Positions 9,459-17,682 of a stretch of DNA of 64,000 nucleotides are shown piece after piece. The position numbers were made by a program, and so were the translations under genes. Each line of letters opens with the position of its first letter. Within the stretch, counting starts at the first letter, position 1. Origin of the DNA: Chryseobacterium limigenitum. Its GTDB lineage: Bacteria > Bacteroidota > Bacteroidia > Flavobacteriales > Weeksellaceae. The notes under the pieces are model-generated. The model was given only the letters and a program-made list of their open reading frames with translations. It did not search any database and was not told where the DNA came from. The stretch spans positions 300,592 through 364,591 of the forward strand of contig NZ_FPKW01000003.1 of the NCBI RefSeq assembly GCF_900114875.1. The letters are read 5' to 3'.

Positions 9459-10058
9459 ATGAAAAAAATAGTTTTAATCGTTTTGTGTTTTATAACGTGC
9501 CTGTCTTGTCAGTCACAGGAAAAAAACGATCTCGAAAAAGTAGATTTTGCAAAGAATTACAAAGAAATTCTGAAAAACACCAAGGTTCAGACCGATGCTC
9601 GTGAGATTGTGACAACTCTGCCTGTGGCACATACCAAAGATGTGAGCCAGTTCAGATTCGGGAGTGTGTCATTTGTAAACAGCAAAGAAAATGCTGTAAA
9701 AAGCTCTACAGTTGGAATTTTGATTAATAACACTGCAGAACGTTTAACTAAAGGTATTAAAATTGAAGTAGAAGACACGGCTGTCGGTAGTGAATTGTTA
9801 GCCTATTTGAAATCACAATACAAAGATCCGAAAGTCCTTTCGGGCGTTCCCGGAAAAAACAGCGAAGGAAAAGTACTGGGGAATTCAGCTTACGCTTGGA
9901 GCCTGAAAGACAAAACAATAGTACTGGTTCAGTATTATGAATACACGGATAATAAACCAAATATCTCTTCTGTTCTTTTTATGGTAGACAACAAAGTGAT
10001 GGCTCCGGAAGTACAGGAAACTGTGGCTTCGCGTATCATTAAAACATTTACTCCATAG
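9459..10058 (+). CDS. secreted lipoprotein, candidate immunity protein
   Basis: The product is a 199-residue lipoprotein with an N-terminal hydrophobic stretch and lipobox LSC at about residues 15-17 (CLSCQSQEKND). The remainder is a soluble alpha/beta domain that I do not recognise. It starts four bases after the OmpA-fusion stop codon. An envelope lipoprotein directly behind a putative periplasm-acting effector is the classic place for its immunity protein, so that is the leading hypothesis. No catalytic motif is visible. Confidence 0.75.
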   Translation: MKKIVLIVLCFITCLSCQSQEKNDLEKVDFAKNYKEILKNTKVQTDAREIVTTLPVAHTKDVSQFRFGSVSFVNSKENAVKSSTVGILINNTAERLTKGIKIEVEDTAVGSELLAYLKSQYKDPKVLSGVPGKNSEGKVLGNSAYAWSLKDKTIVLVQYYEYTDNKPNISSVLFMVDNKVMAPEVQETVASRIIKTFTP

Positions 10059-10068
10059 CAGATATTTG

Positions 10069-10719
10069 ATGGATAATTATGATTTCTATGCCGGGAAAGT
10101 ACTTACTTTTTTACCGTTGGTTATACTTTCGATCATTGCGGTTATTTTAATATGGCCGAATTCAAGGAAGAAATTTCTTAGGATTCAGGCGTCTTTACCT
10201 ACCTCCAAAATAAATTCTGTTGCAATGGGATTGGTGGAAATTCAGGGGAAACTGATCATGAAAGAACCTCTGATCTCACCCGTAGCCAAAGAACAGTGCA
10301 TAGGATATTATTACACCATCGAAGATATTACCAAAGATAAGGATGGTAAAGATTCTTACACAACAATACATCGGGAAACAAAATGCAATGTTTTCGAGAT
10401 GCAGGACGATTCCGGAACAATAGAAATACAGGCGGAAGGTATAGAATTAATTTTATTAAAAGAAACCAACGTAGATTTTGGCGGACAGAAAAGATACACA
10501 GAAACTTTGCTCAAAAACGGACAGGAAATGTTGCTAGTAGGTTCTGCAGACTCAAGAAACGGACATTCTTATATCAGAAAAGATGCAGGCAATAAGATTT
10601 TAGGAATTACCTCAGTGGCCGGAATTTCTGTATGGAACAAATATCAGCCTCTTCTGAGGTCGTTTCTTTTCACCTGTATTGTCATATCAGTATTAATTAT
10701 TTTAATCTTATCTCAATAA
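10069..10719 (+). CDS. GIDE/MULAN-like membrane protein
   Basis: The 216-residue protein has one transmembrane helix at each end (about residues 12-31 and 195-214). Between them lies a beta-rich domain with SKINSVAMGLVEIQGKL, PVAKEQCIGYYYTIED and a long GIEL...GQEMLLVGS segment. This pattern is that of the GIDE/BAM domain found in the eukaryotic E3 ligase MULAN and in bacterial homologues; the bacterial form has no RING finger. ATG 10069 is preferred to an adjacent TTG at 10066. The stop overlaps the LemA start by one base, so the two are translationally coupled. A membrane-stress role is inferred from the LemA pairing. Confidence 0.78.
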   Translation: MDNYDFYAGKVLTFLPLVILSIIAVILIWPNSRKKFLRIQASLPTSKINSVAMGLVEIQGKLIMKEPLISPVAKEQCIGYYYTIEDITKDKDGKDSYTTIHRETKCNVFEMQDDSGTIEIQAEGIELILLKETNVDFGGQKRYTETLLKNGQEMLLVGSADSRNGHSYIRKDAGNKILGITSVAGISVWNKYQPLLRSFLFTCIVISVLIILILSQ

Positions 10720-11279
10720 TGAATCAAATTGTAGCGATCGTCATAGCTGTATTTCTTGTCATTTCAATATTGGCTTTTTTCATCAGGTTGTATAATCAGT
10801 TGGTCATGTTGAAATTTAATGTAGAAAAGGCATATGCAAATATCGATGTTGTGTTGAAACAAAGAGCAGACGAGATTCCGAATCTTGTGAATGTGGCTAA
10901 ACAGTTCATGAATTATGAAAAGGATATTTTGAGTCATTTAACGGAGCTCAGAACTTTTTACAACGATACAAACGATTCTAATAAAAAAACAGAATTGGCA
11001 AATGAGACCTCAAAAGCTTTGAAATCATTTTTTGCCGTTTCAGAAAATTATCCGAATCTTCTTTCCAATAATAATTTTATGGAATTGCAGAGAAGAATTT
11101 CCGAGCTTGAAAATAAAATTGCAGACAGAAGAGAATTTTTCAACGACAGTGTCAATCTTTATAATATCGGGATTCACGAATTCCCAAATGTAATATTGGC
11201 GGGTATTTTAGGGTATAAAGACAAGACTTTATTAGAAGTTTCAAATTCAGAAAAGCATTATGAAGGAGTTAAGTTTTAA
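10719..11279 (+). CDS. lemA: LemA family membrane protein
   Basis: The 186-residue product has one N-terminal transmembrane helix (about residues 5-24), followed by the conserved LemA helical body KFNVEKAYANIDVVLKQRADEIPNL and the NDSVNLYNIGIHEFPNVI motif. The domain forms a membrane-anchored helical bundle of uncertain biochemical function. The start was set at 10719, overlapping the preceding stop by one base, because residues upstream of it lie inside the GIDE-like gene in another frame. The 3' end overlaps the next gene by 20 bases. Confidence 0.9.
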   Translation: MNQIVAIVIAVFLVISILAFFIRLYNQLVMLKFNVEKAYANIDVVLKQRADEIPNLVNVAKQFMNYEKDILSHLTELRTFYNDTNDSNKKTELANETSKALKSFFAVSENYPNLLSNNNFMELQRRISELENKIADRREFFNDSVNLYNIGIHEFPNVILAGILGYKDKTLLEVSNSEKHYEGVKF

Positions 11280-11628
11280 TACATTTTTCGGGTATGAAAG
11301 AATACTGGCCGAGAAACCTGAAATTGTTCTGTTCGGAGCAATGCTGGTTCCTATCGGATTATTGATCGGGATCAGTATCATCGGCTGGATTTTCAGAAAA
11401 CTGAAATTGAATATGTACGTTATTCATGCACTGCTGTATACGTTAATGTTTACATTTCTTTTCGGAGCCATTGCAATGCTTATTCTGTTCTTCATCACAG
11501 ATCGAAATGGAGTAAAACTTGCCTATTGCTGGCTGGCTATTTTTGTCGGAATGTTCTTTTTCAGCATTGTAAATGCAAATACGATCAGTAAAATGTTTAC
11601 CGATTGGTCTAAAATCATTAAAAACTAA
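11260..11628 (+). CDS. small polytopic membrane protein downstream of LemA
   Basis: The 122-residue product contains about three strong hydrophobic segments (residues near 25-44, 53-75 and 85-105). The ATG lies 20 bases inside the end of lemA, indicating translational coupling. I do not recognise a family. It is probably a partner of the LemA/GIDE-like pair in the same membrane. Confidence 0.72.
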   Translation: MKELSFNTFFGYERILAEKPEIVLFGAMLVPIGLLIGISIIGWIFRKLKLNMYVIHALLYTLMFTFLFGAIAMLILFFITDRNGVKLAYCWLAIFVGMFFFSIVNANTISKMFTDWSKIIKN

Positions 11629-11634
11629 TATAGT

Positions 11635-12408
11635 ATGACAAAACAACCTTATTATATGATCGATTTCAGTGCTTCGGCCTGTTTATTTGAGATCAGAGTG
11701 AACGACTATCCCGTTATTCACATGAACGTTGAAGGTCAGGTTGCGAGTAATATTCCTATCAATTATGCGATCTTAAAAAGTGGTACACAGTCTATTTCTG
11801 TCACTATTTTACCCAATGTAGGTGATTTGGAATTGTATCCAAAATCAGAAGTGAAATTTAATATAAAAATTTTCGATGTTACCAATGATTTTGTTTTTGA
11901 TCAGCAGTTTGGCGATTATCAGTCGGAAACGGTAGGAGAGAAAAAAATACCAGTTATAAAGCATATCGGAACTTTTAAAGCTGAGGTTCCGTATCAGTTG
12001 GAAGCCTGGCAGAAAGGTAAAAATCTTAAAGATGTCGATGATTGCAGAGAAAAACTGGAGTCTGCTTACGGAAAAGTAACCAGAATGATTCGGGATGGCA
12101 GATTTGATGATTATAAAAAATCGATTTCCCAAAGAGAAGAAAATATGGCTGTTTCCATGTATTTATCAAAAGCGGAATCGGAAGGCAGATTTACTGATCT
12201 TGTGAGTGATTTTAAATCCGGATTTACAATTCAGCCGGTCTCCAAAGAAGCTGTGATGTTTATTTGTGGTGACAATAAAGTGGCTATTTTAAAGAAAGTG
12301 AACGGGGAACCTGCATTATATCTGGAAAACCTTGAAGCTGAAGAAGAATTAATGCTTGATATTTCATTTTACATTCCGGAAGGAAAAAACGAGTTTGAAA
12401 TCATATAG
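11635..12408 (+). CDS. conserved 257-residue protein ending the T6SS island
   Basis: This soluble-looking protein has no signal peptide. Its N-terminal 110 residues are beta-rich (DFSASACLFEIRVNDYPVI), the middle has charged helices (about 125-190), and the end is beta again. I recall similar proteins beside T6SS and LemA genes in Flavobacteriia, but cannot name a family. It starts 6 bases after the preceding stop codon, and a strong terminator follows at 12422, so it closes the operon. Either a cytoplasmic immunity or an accessory role is possible. Confidence 0.75.
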   Translation: MTKQPYYMIDFSASACLFEIRVNDYPVIHMNVEGQVASNIPINYAILKSGTQSISVTILPNVGDLELYPKSEVKFNIKIFDVTNDFVFDQQFGDYQSETVGEKKIPVIKHIGTFKAEVPYQLEAWQKGKNLKDVDDCREKLESAYGKVTRMIRDGRFDDYKKSISQREENMAVSMYLSKAESEGRFTDLVSDFKSGFTIQPVSKEAVMFICGDNKVAILKKVNGEPALYLENLEAEEELMLDISFYIPEGKNEFEII

Positions 12409-12421
12409 AAAACTAAAGTTA

Positions 12422-12457
12422 AAAAGACTTCCCTTATTAAAGAGAAGTCTTTTTTTT
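12422..12457 (+). terminator. rho-independent terminator of the T6SS island
   Basis: The inverted repeat AAAAGACTTC / GAAGTCTTTT (10-bp arms, 12-base loop) is followed by a run of T. It lies 14 bases past the stop codon of the last island gene. Confidence 0.9.
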
Positions 12458-12492
12458 GTCATTGCGAGGAGCGTAAGCGACGAAGCAATCTC
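12458..12492. repeat. dispersed repeat, GCGAGGAGCG...GAAGCAATCTC type
   Basis: A 35-base unit reading GTCATTGCGAGGAGCG, then AGCGACGAAGCAATCTC, sits directly after the terminator. Close relatives occur at 31249-31283 and 54628-54664, and inverted at 31360-31391 and 54768-54797. Here only a degenerate partner (near 12519-12534) is visible on the right. Confidence 0.85.
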
Positions 12493-12542
12493 AATAAAAG
12501 ATCTGTAAAGTTCTTCTAGAATCGCAAGGTGAAGTTAAATTC

Positions 12543-14069
12543 TTACTGTACCACAAATTTCAATGTAGAATTATCCAGTTTTAAAATATAAATTCCCTGT
12601 TCTAAATTTTTAATTTTAAGCGAATTTCTGCTGTTTTTAAAAGGTTGATAAATGGTCTGCATCACTTTTCCCTGTAAATTATAGATCTCAGCTTTTTTAA
12701 TATTTTGAGTCTCACCTTTTACAAAAATTTCCTGATTTGAAACTGGATTTGGATAAATCTGTAAACCATTAATTTCAGATTTTTCCAAAGAAGAAACACT
12801 CTGTTTTGCTGTTCCTGAATAACAAGTCCAGTTTAAATTATCAATTGCCACTCTGTCACTGGATGAATTATTTTCTAAACTTACAACCACATTTCCTGAA
12901 ACATTAATATTACTGATCGTCGTTGTCGCAACCGTCGCACTGTAAGGAATAGTTCCCACCGTTACGCCATTCACCAATACATTAAAAGTTCCGTTGCTTC
13001 CTGTAAATTTCAATTGAGTCGTTACCGTCAAAGAACCAATTCCATTAGCTGAAGAACTAGATTTTAACGAACCGTCTCTTACCGTGATCGCTTTCGTAGA
13101 AATTGTTTGATCTGTTCTTGCATCTGTTGCTGTCCAGGTGATTCCTCCGTTCGTCCATGTTCTTGTGGAATAAGAGGCACTGCTTGCCGGAATAGTTTCA
13201 AAAGCTTCATTCACACAATTTGTACCAGTCGGAGTTTCCGGATTTGTAGTTCCTCCTCCAGAACCTGTTCCCCAAATTTGATTCACATAACTCGGATTGT
13301 CAATAAAAGGATTTCTATTTCCCTGATAGCTGTAAGAAGCATTATTTCTGGTGATTTCCGCCTGAGAAACCGGGTCTTGATTATGCCAAGCCAATAAAAC
13401 ATTCAGTTCCCAAGTCTGCAATCCCGGAAAAGTAGTGCTTCCCAACATATTTCCTGTAGAAAAAGTAGAAAGTTTGCTTTGATAGCGAGTCACAAAATAG
13501 AAGATCATTCTCGCGACATCTCCTTTGAACTCATCAATTGGCTCAAAAACCGTTCCAGCGTATCCTGAAGAAACTGAATTCCCAAGCTTTGAACCATTTT
13601 TAGAAGTGAAAGTTGCTGTTCCCACTTTTCCGAAAGGATAATTGCTTCTCATTCCGTTCACTTTTCCGTCTGTAGCCCGAATGAAGTTGATATCAGAAAC
13701 CATTGGCGAAGCTTCATTAAACAAGCTTTGCGGAACAATATGTTCACGGTTATAACAGTTTCCTTCCACCGAATATGTTCCACACTGATTGGTTACGGGA
13801 GTAAATTTATAAGGATCGGTTGCTGTTGGTTTTTCAGAATAAATATCTAAAATTGAACCGTCATTTTCATAATTTTTGTCGATGTCTGTGGTTTTGTAAG
13901 CTGTCCACAGTCCGCCGTAGCCTTTGTCCTGATGTCCGTTGGTGATAATTGAGCTCAGCGCAGTTTTTAAAGAAGCTCCGGTCAATCCATTAGCCGAATT
14001 GTAATATCCTGCAGGAGCCTGAGCATTGGCAAGCCCTGCCCATACAAGAAATAAGATAATTTTTTTCAT
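12543..14069 (-). CDS. secreted endonuclease I with T9SS type A sorting domain
   Basis: The 508-residue protein has a signal peptide (to about residue 16, ANA). An endonuclease I domain follows at about residues 20-265, with the beta-beta-alpha-metal motif YNREHIVPQSLF, where His110 is the likely general base, and with DINFIRATDGKVNGMRSNYPFG. A beta-sandwich of about 150 residues is next. The C-terminal 75 residues form a T9SS sorting domain (IYPNPVSNQEIFV to GIYILKLDN), so the protein is expected on the cell surface or outside. Likely role: degradation of extracellular DNA for nutrients or biofilm change. Confidence 0.92.
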   Translation of the reverse strand: MKKIILFLVWAGLANAQAPAGYYNSANGLTGASLKTALSSIITNGHQDKGYGGLWTAYKTTDIDKNYENDGSILDIYSEKPTATDPYKFTPVTNQCGTYSVEGNCYNREHIVPQSLFNEASPMVSDINFIRATDGKVNGMRSNYPFGKVGTATFTSKNGSKLGNSVSSGYAGTVFEPIDEFKGDVARMIFYFVTRYQSKLSTFSTGNMLGSTTFPGLQTWELNVLLAWHNQDPVSQAEITRNNASYSYQGNRNPFIDNPSYVNQIWGTGSGGGTTNPETPTGTNCVNEAFETIPASSASYSTRTWTNGGITWTATDARTDQTISTKAITVRDGSLKSSSSANGIGSLTVTTQLKFTGSNGTFNVLVNGVTVGTIPYSATVATTTISNINVSGNVVVSLENNSSSDRVAIDNLNWTCYSGTAKQSVSSLEKSEINGLQIYPNPVSNQEIFVKGETQNIKKAEIYNLQGKVMQTIYQPFKNSRNSLKIKNLEQGIYILKLDNSTLKFVVQ

Positions 14070-14201
14070 ATTAATAATTTACAGTAAGATTACTATATTT
14101 TTTTGAATGAAAAATTACATTACTGTTAAATTTAATAGGCATTGCATCTTATTTATTCACAAAGCCTTGAAAATTATCATGATCCTTTGTGATTAAGGAA
14201 A

Positions 14202-14236
14202 ATAAAAAGAGCCAACACAAGATTTGTGCTGGCTCT
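14202..14236 (-). terminator. terminator of the DUF4136 gene
   Basis: Arms AGAGCCAACACAA and TTGTGCTGGCTCT (12 of 13 paired, 3-base loop) are followed on the minus strand by a T-rich tract. It lies 31 bases past the DUF4136 stop codon. Confidence 0.88.
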
Positions 14237-14266
14237 GTTAATATAATTGATTGATTTAAATCTTAA

Positions 14267-14794
14267 TTATTTTCTCTGAGGAGGATAGTTTTTCATGATC
14301 TCTGCCATGATCTCAGGAATCTGTCTTTGTTTTGCTTTAGGAGAGTCAACGGAAATTCCGCTTCCGATACCTTGCCAAACCAATTTTTGAGATTTTGCAT
14401 CTACAAGATCAACAATAATCGCTCCTTCATTATAATTGCTTGTCCAGGTTCTGCTCATTCCGACACCCCATCCGAAAGGTCCGCCCCAACCGTACATTCC
14501 GTAAGGAGAAGAACTGTTGATATCTGTAACTTTCTTGTGGTTTGCTTTTACATTGACAATCAAATCAGGATTTTCGCCCGATTGAAGACCTTTGGTTTGT
14601 AGTTGCTTAGATAGCTCGTTCAACACTCTGTCTTTATCAATATCATTCAGCTTCAAATCATCAATTCTTATTTTATAGGTCTTGTAAGAAGTGAAGTTTG
14701 CAGATTCGGCGTAATCTGAACGCACTTGAAAAGGACTACAAGACGTTAAACCCAAAGTAGCCGCAGCTAACAAAATAAAAATATATTTTTTCAT
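14267..14794 (-). CDS. DUF4136 domain lipoprotein
   Basis: The product has 175 residues. ATG 14794 is chosen because it directly starts a lipoprotein signal peptide (MKKYIFILLAAATLGLTSC); the reading frame stays open upstream, across the DUF5522 gene, without homology. The body matches DUF4136: ANFTSYKTYKI near the start, NPDLIVNV in the middle, and GAIIVDLVDAKSQKLVWQGIGSG near the end. A G/W/P-rich loop (GMYGWGGPFGWG) interrupts the domain, as is common in the family. DUF4136 proteins are envelope lipoproteins of unknown function. It is separated by one base from the upstream DUF5522 gene and likely shares its mRNA. Confidence 0.88.
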   Translation of the reverse strand: MKKYIFILLAAATLGLTSCSPFQVRSDYAESANFTSYKTYKIRIDDLKLNDIDKDRVLNELSKQLQTKGLQSGENPDLIVNVKANHKKVTDINSSSPYGMYGWGGPFGWGVGMSRTWTSNYNEGAIIVDLVDAKSQKLVWQGIGSGISVDSPKAKQRQIPEIMAEIMKNYPPQRK

Positions 14795-14795
14795 T

Positions 14796-14981
<186 letters not shown>

Positions 14982-15005
14982 TTAAATCTCTAAGTCAAAA
15001 AACTT

Positions 15006-15013
15006 TATATTTG
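15006..15013 (+). promoter_or_regulatory. -7 promoter box TATATTTG, near-leaderless
   Basis: The box fits the Bacteroidota TAnnTTTG consensus and ends five bases before the ATG at 15019. Transcription would therefore begin at or very close to the start codon. No clear TTG at -33 was found. Confidence 0.55.
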
Positions 15014-15018
15014 TTATT

Positions 15019-15345
15019 ATGATAATTGTGTGCCAAAAGCCATTAAAAAAACTTAAAATTAATGGCATCGCTCTTTTTCCCTTTATCTTCGTAAGGAAAC
15101 CCGAAGATAAGGAAAATAAAATACTTATCAATCACGAAAAAATCCATTTCAGGCAGCAGTTGGAAATGCTCATTATTTTCTTCTATATCTTCTATGTCAT
15201 CGAATATTATTACTGGTTTTTTAAATTAAAAGACAGCTATCAAGCCTACAAAAGAATTTCCTTCGAAAGAGAAGCCTACGCCAATGAATTCAATCTAAAT
15301 TATCTCAAAAAAAGAAAATTCTGGAGTTTTAGGAAATATTTGTAA
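15019..15345 (+). CDS. compact membrane-associated HExxH protein (M56/M48-like zincin)
   Basis: The 108-residue product contains HEKIH (about residues 40-44) followed by a hydrophobic helix (about 51-69) and SFEREAYANE (about 81-90). The HExxH plus downstream ExxxxE arrangement resembles a stripped-down BlaR1/M56-type metallopeptidase core. No signal peptide is present. The protein may be a membrane-bound protease or an inactive relative; substrate unknown. Similar short proteins occur across the Flavobacteriia, as far as I recall. Leaderless expression is suggested by the adjacent -7 box. Confidence 0.72.
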   Translation: MIIVCQKPLKKLKINGIALFPFIFVRKPEDKENKILINHEKIHFRQQLEMLIIFFYIFYVIEYYYWFFKLKDSYQAYKRISFEREAYANEFNLNYLKKRKFWSFRKYL

Positions 15346-15379
15346 ATGGGTTTATTTTTGAATTTTATTTCTAATATTT

Positions 15380-15600
15380 CAACGGTGGTAAACTGACATA
15401 GGAAAATGGAGCGTTAAGAAAATTTATTCTGTGAACGTTAATAAAATTCTACTGTTTGAAGCGCGAGACGAATATTGAATGAAAGGATAAATTTTGAATT
15501 CGCGCAAGTTTTAGAATTTTTATAGAACAGAAATAATTTTTAGCGAAAGTTTCCAAGTCTTGAACTTTTGGTTCTTTTGTTTCAAGACAAAACGAACAAA
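15380..15600. repeat. repeat-like intergenic DNA
   Basis: No coding signal is seen in this 293-base gap. It has short symmetrical segments such as GAAGCGCGAG against GAATTCGCGC, and TCTTGAA against TTCAAGA around 15559-15587. From memory, similar AT-rich text recurs in Chryseobacterium intergenic DNA. No second copy was found in this window, so confidence is limited. Confidence 0.35.
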
Positions 15601-15638
15601 AAATAGTAATTTTGTTAAAACAATATCATTAATAAAGA

Positions 15639-16547
15639 ATGCTATTACAACTCCCAACAGAAAAAATCCCCATTCAGGAAATCTCCATTGATAAAAACAT
15701 AAAACTTTTCATTAAAAGAGAAGACCTCGTTCATCCTCAAATTTCAGGAAATAAATATTGGAAACTTTTTTATAACATCAATAATTATTTAAGTCAAAAT
15801 CCTGAAAAACCCTATATCATAACCTTTGGCGGAGCATTTTCAAACCATATTTCTGCGGTTTCTGCTGTCGGAAATTTATCGGGAATTTCAACATTGGGAA
15901 TCATTAGAGGAGAAGAATTAAAAGATAAATGGCGTGACAATCCAACTTTAGTTTTTGCAAAAAGAAACGGGATGAATTTAAAATTCATCACCCGCGAAGA
16001 ATATCGAAACAAAGAAAAATTATCAGAATTTCTACAACATGAATTTCCTGATGCGTTGATCATTCCTGAAGGCGGAACCAGTGAAGATGCTGTACAGGGC
16101 GTAAAAATGATGCTGAATAATGATACAAAAGATTTTGATTATCTTTGCACCGCAGTTGGAACCGGAGGTACGATTGCCGGGATTTCCAAATTTTGTGAAG
16201 AGAATCAGAAAGTTATAGGTTTTAAGGTAGTTGACGATTCGTCTTTGGAAAATAAAATCTCTGAGTTAACCTTAAAAAGAAATTTTGATCTAATAGATTC
16301 AAGTTTTGGAGGTTATGGTAAAATAAAAGATGAAAACATCCGTTTTATCAATGATTTCAAGGAGAAATACGGGATTCCGTTAGAGCCGATATATACAGGA
16401 AAGATGATGCAGAAGGTTTTTCAACTGATTGATGAAGAATATTTTCCTGAAAACAGCAAGATCTTGTGCTTCCACACGGGTGGATTACAGGGTATTGAAG
16501 GAGCAAATTTGCTTTTAGAGAAACAGAATAGAAATTTAATTATATAA
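15639..16547 (+). CDS. 1-aminocyclopropane-1-carboxylate deaminase / D-cysteine desulfhydrase family PLP enzyme
   Basis: The 302-residue protein belongs to the fold-type II PLP family. The motif ISGNKYWK places the Schiff-base lysine at Lys39, FGGAFSNH (near residue 70) is the substrate-binding Ser/Asn loop, and TAVGTGGTIAG binds the PLP phosphate. The length matches ACC deaminase-like proteins. D-cysteine desulfhydrase activity is as likely as ACC deaminase; motifs alone do not separate them. A -7-like TAATTTTG lies at 15607-15614, 24 bases before the ATG. Confidence 0.88.
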   Translation: MLLQLPTEKIPIQEISIDKNIKLFIKREDLVHPQISGNKYWKLFYNINNYLSQNPEKPYIITFGGAFSNHISAVSAVGNLSGISTLGIIRGEELKDKWRDNPTLVFAKRNGMNLKFITREEYRNKEKLSEFLQHEFPDALIIPEGGTSEDAVQGVKMMLNNDTKDFDYLCTAVGTGGTIAGISKFCEENQKVIGFKVVDDSSLENKISELTLKRNFDLIDSSFGGYGKIKDENIRFINDFKEKYGIPLEPIYTGKMMQKVFQLIDEEYFPENSKILCFHTGGLQGIEGANLLLEKQNRNLII

Positions 16548-16563
16548 AGTAAAATTGAAAAAC

Positions 16564-17622
16564 ATGAAAAGACTTTTCTTACTAATAAGCCTTTTAGTTT
16601 TATCAAAATTCTCGGCTCAGACTTGGGCTACTGAAGACCAATACATCCAAAAATTCGCTCAATATGCAGTAGAAGAGATGGAAAAGTATAAAATTCCTGC
16701 TTCTATTACGCTTGCTCAGGGACTTCTTGAGACTGGTGGCGGACAGAGCAGATTGGCTCAGGAAGGTAAAAATCATTTCGGAATAAAATGTAAAGAAGAC
16801 TGGACGGGTAAAACTATGAAACATACCGATGACGCTCCCAATGAGTGTTTCCGTGTGTATGAAGACCCCAGACAGTCTTACGAAGATCACTCGATATTTT
16901 TATCAACAAGAAAATATTATACAGGTCTTTTCAATTTAGATATGAAAGATTACAAGGCGTGGGCATATGGTCTGAAAAAGGCTGGCTATGCAACAAATCC
17001 ACGTTATGCTTCCATCCTAATCGGTAAAATTGAAAGATATAAACTGTACGAATTTGATAATACAAGTTCTAAAGAAGTGTTGTACGCCGTTCTTAAAATG
17101 TATCCTGATCTGAAAGATGACGGAGCTTTTATGGCAAGATTAGAGCCTTCAAAATTTGTAAAGAAAGATAAAGATCCTGTTACAGTAAATGTTCCTTACA
17201 AGCAGACTTCTTTCGCTCAACAGCAAAAAAGAGTGGAAAGAATTAAGACAAAAGCTGAAATTCTTAATTCAATTTTAATTAAAAGTCATCCAAATGACGG
17301 CTTAAAATATATCATTATTCCTGAAGATACTAATGTTCAGTTCATAGCAAATAAATTCAAAGTAAGCGAAAGCAAACTGACGAAATGGAACGAACTTCAA
17401 AGTGATGTTTTAAAGAAAGATGAAATTGTTTTCCTTGAATCTAAAAACTCAGATGGAAATACAGCAACCTACAAAGCTCTTTCAGGAGAAGATATGCACG
17501 ATATTGCCCAAAAATTCGGCATCAAATTACACAAATTATACGCAAAAAACAGAATGGATGAAGGTCAGCAGCCATCTGCAGGACAGTTAATTTATCTGAT
17601 TGACAAAAAACCTAGAAACTAA
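16564..17622 (+). CDS. secreted glucosaminidase with C-terminal LysM modules
   Basis: The 352-residue product has a signal peptide (to about residue 19, SKFSAQ). A glucosaminidase (GH73-like) domain lies at about 35-170, with PASITLAQGLLETGGGQS, where the glutamate after LL is the likely acid, and NHFGIKCK. Two LysM modules follow near 235-285 and 300-348. It should hydrolyse peptidoglycan glycan strands. ATG 16564 gives a clean signal peptide; an in-frame TTG three codons upstream was set aside. It starts 16 bases after the PLP enzyme, possibly in one operon with it. Confidence 0.9.
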   Translation: MKRLFLLISLLVLSKFSAQTWATEDQYIQKFAQYAVEEMEKYKIPASITLAQGLLETGGGQSRLAQEGKNHFGIKCKEDWTGKTMKHTDDAPNECFRVYEDPRQSYEDHSIFLSTRKYYTGLFNLDMKDYKAWAYGLKKAGYATNPRYASILIGKIERYKLYEFDNTSSKEVLYAVLKMYPDLKDDGAFMARLEPSKFVKKDKDPVTVNVPYKQTSFAQQQKRVERIKTKAEILNSILIKSHPNDGLKYIIIPEDTNVQFIANKFKVSESKLTKWNELQSDVLKKDEIVFLESKNSDGNTATYKALSGEDMHDIAQKFGIKLHKLYAKNRMDEGQQPSAGQLIYLIDKKPRN

Positions 17623-17682
17623 TTTTTTGTTGATAGTTTTATAGTTGCTTGTTAACTGTCAACTGTCAACCAACAACTACAT

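Noticed and set aside
17633..17680. AACTGTCAACTGTCAACC stretch before hemL as an operator
   Set aside because: It is a simple tandem of short units resembling common intergenic repeat text, with no further support.
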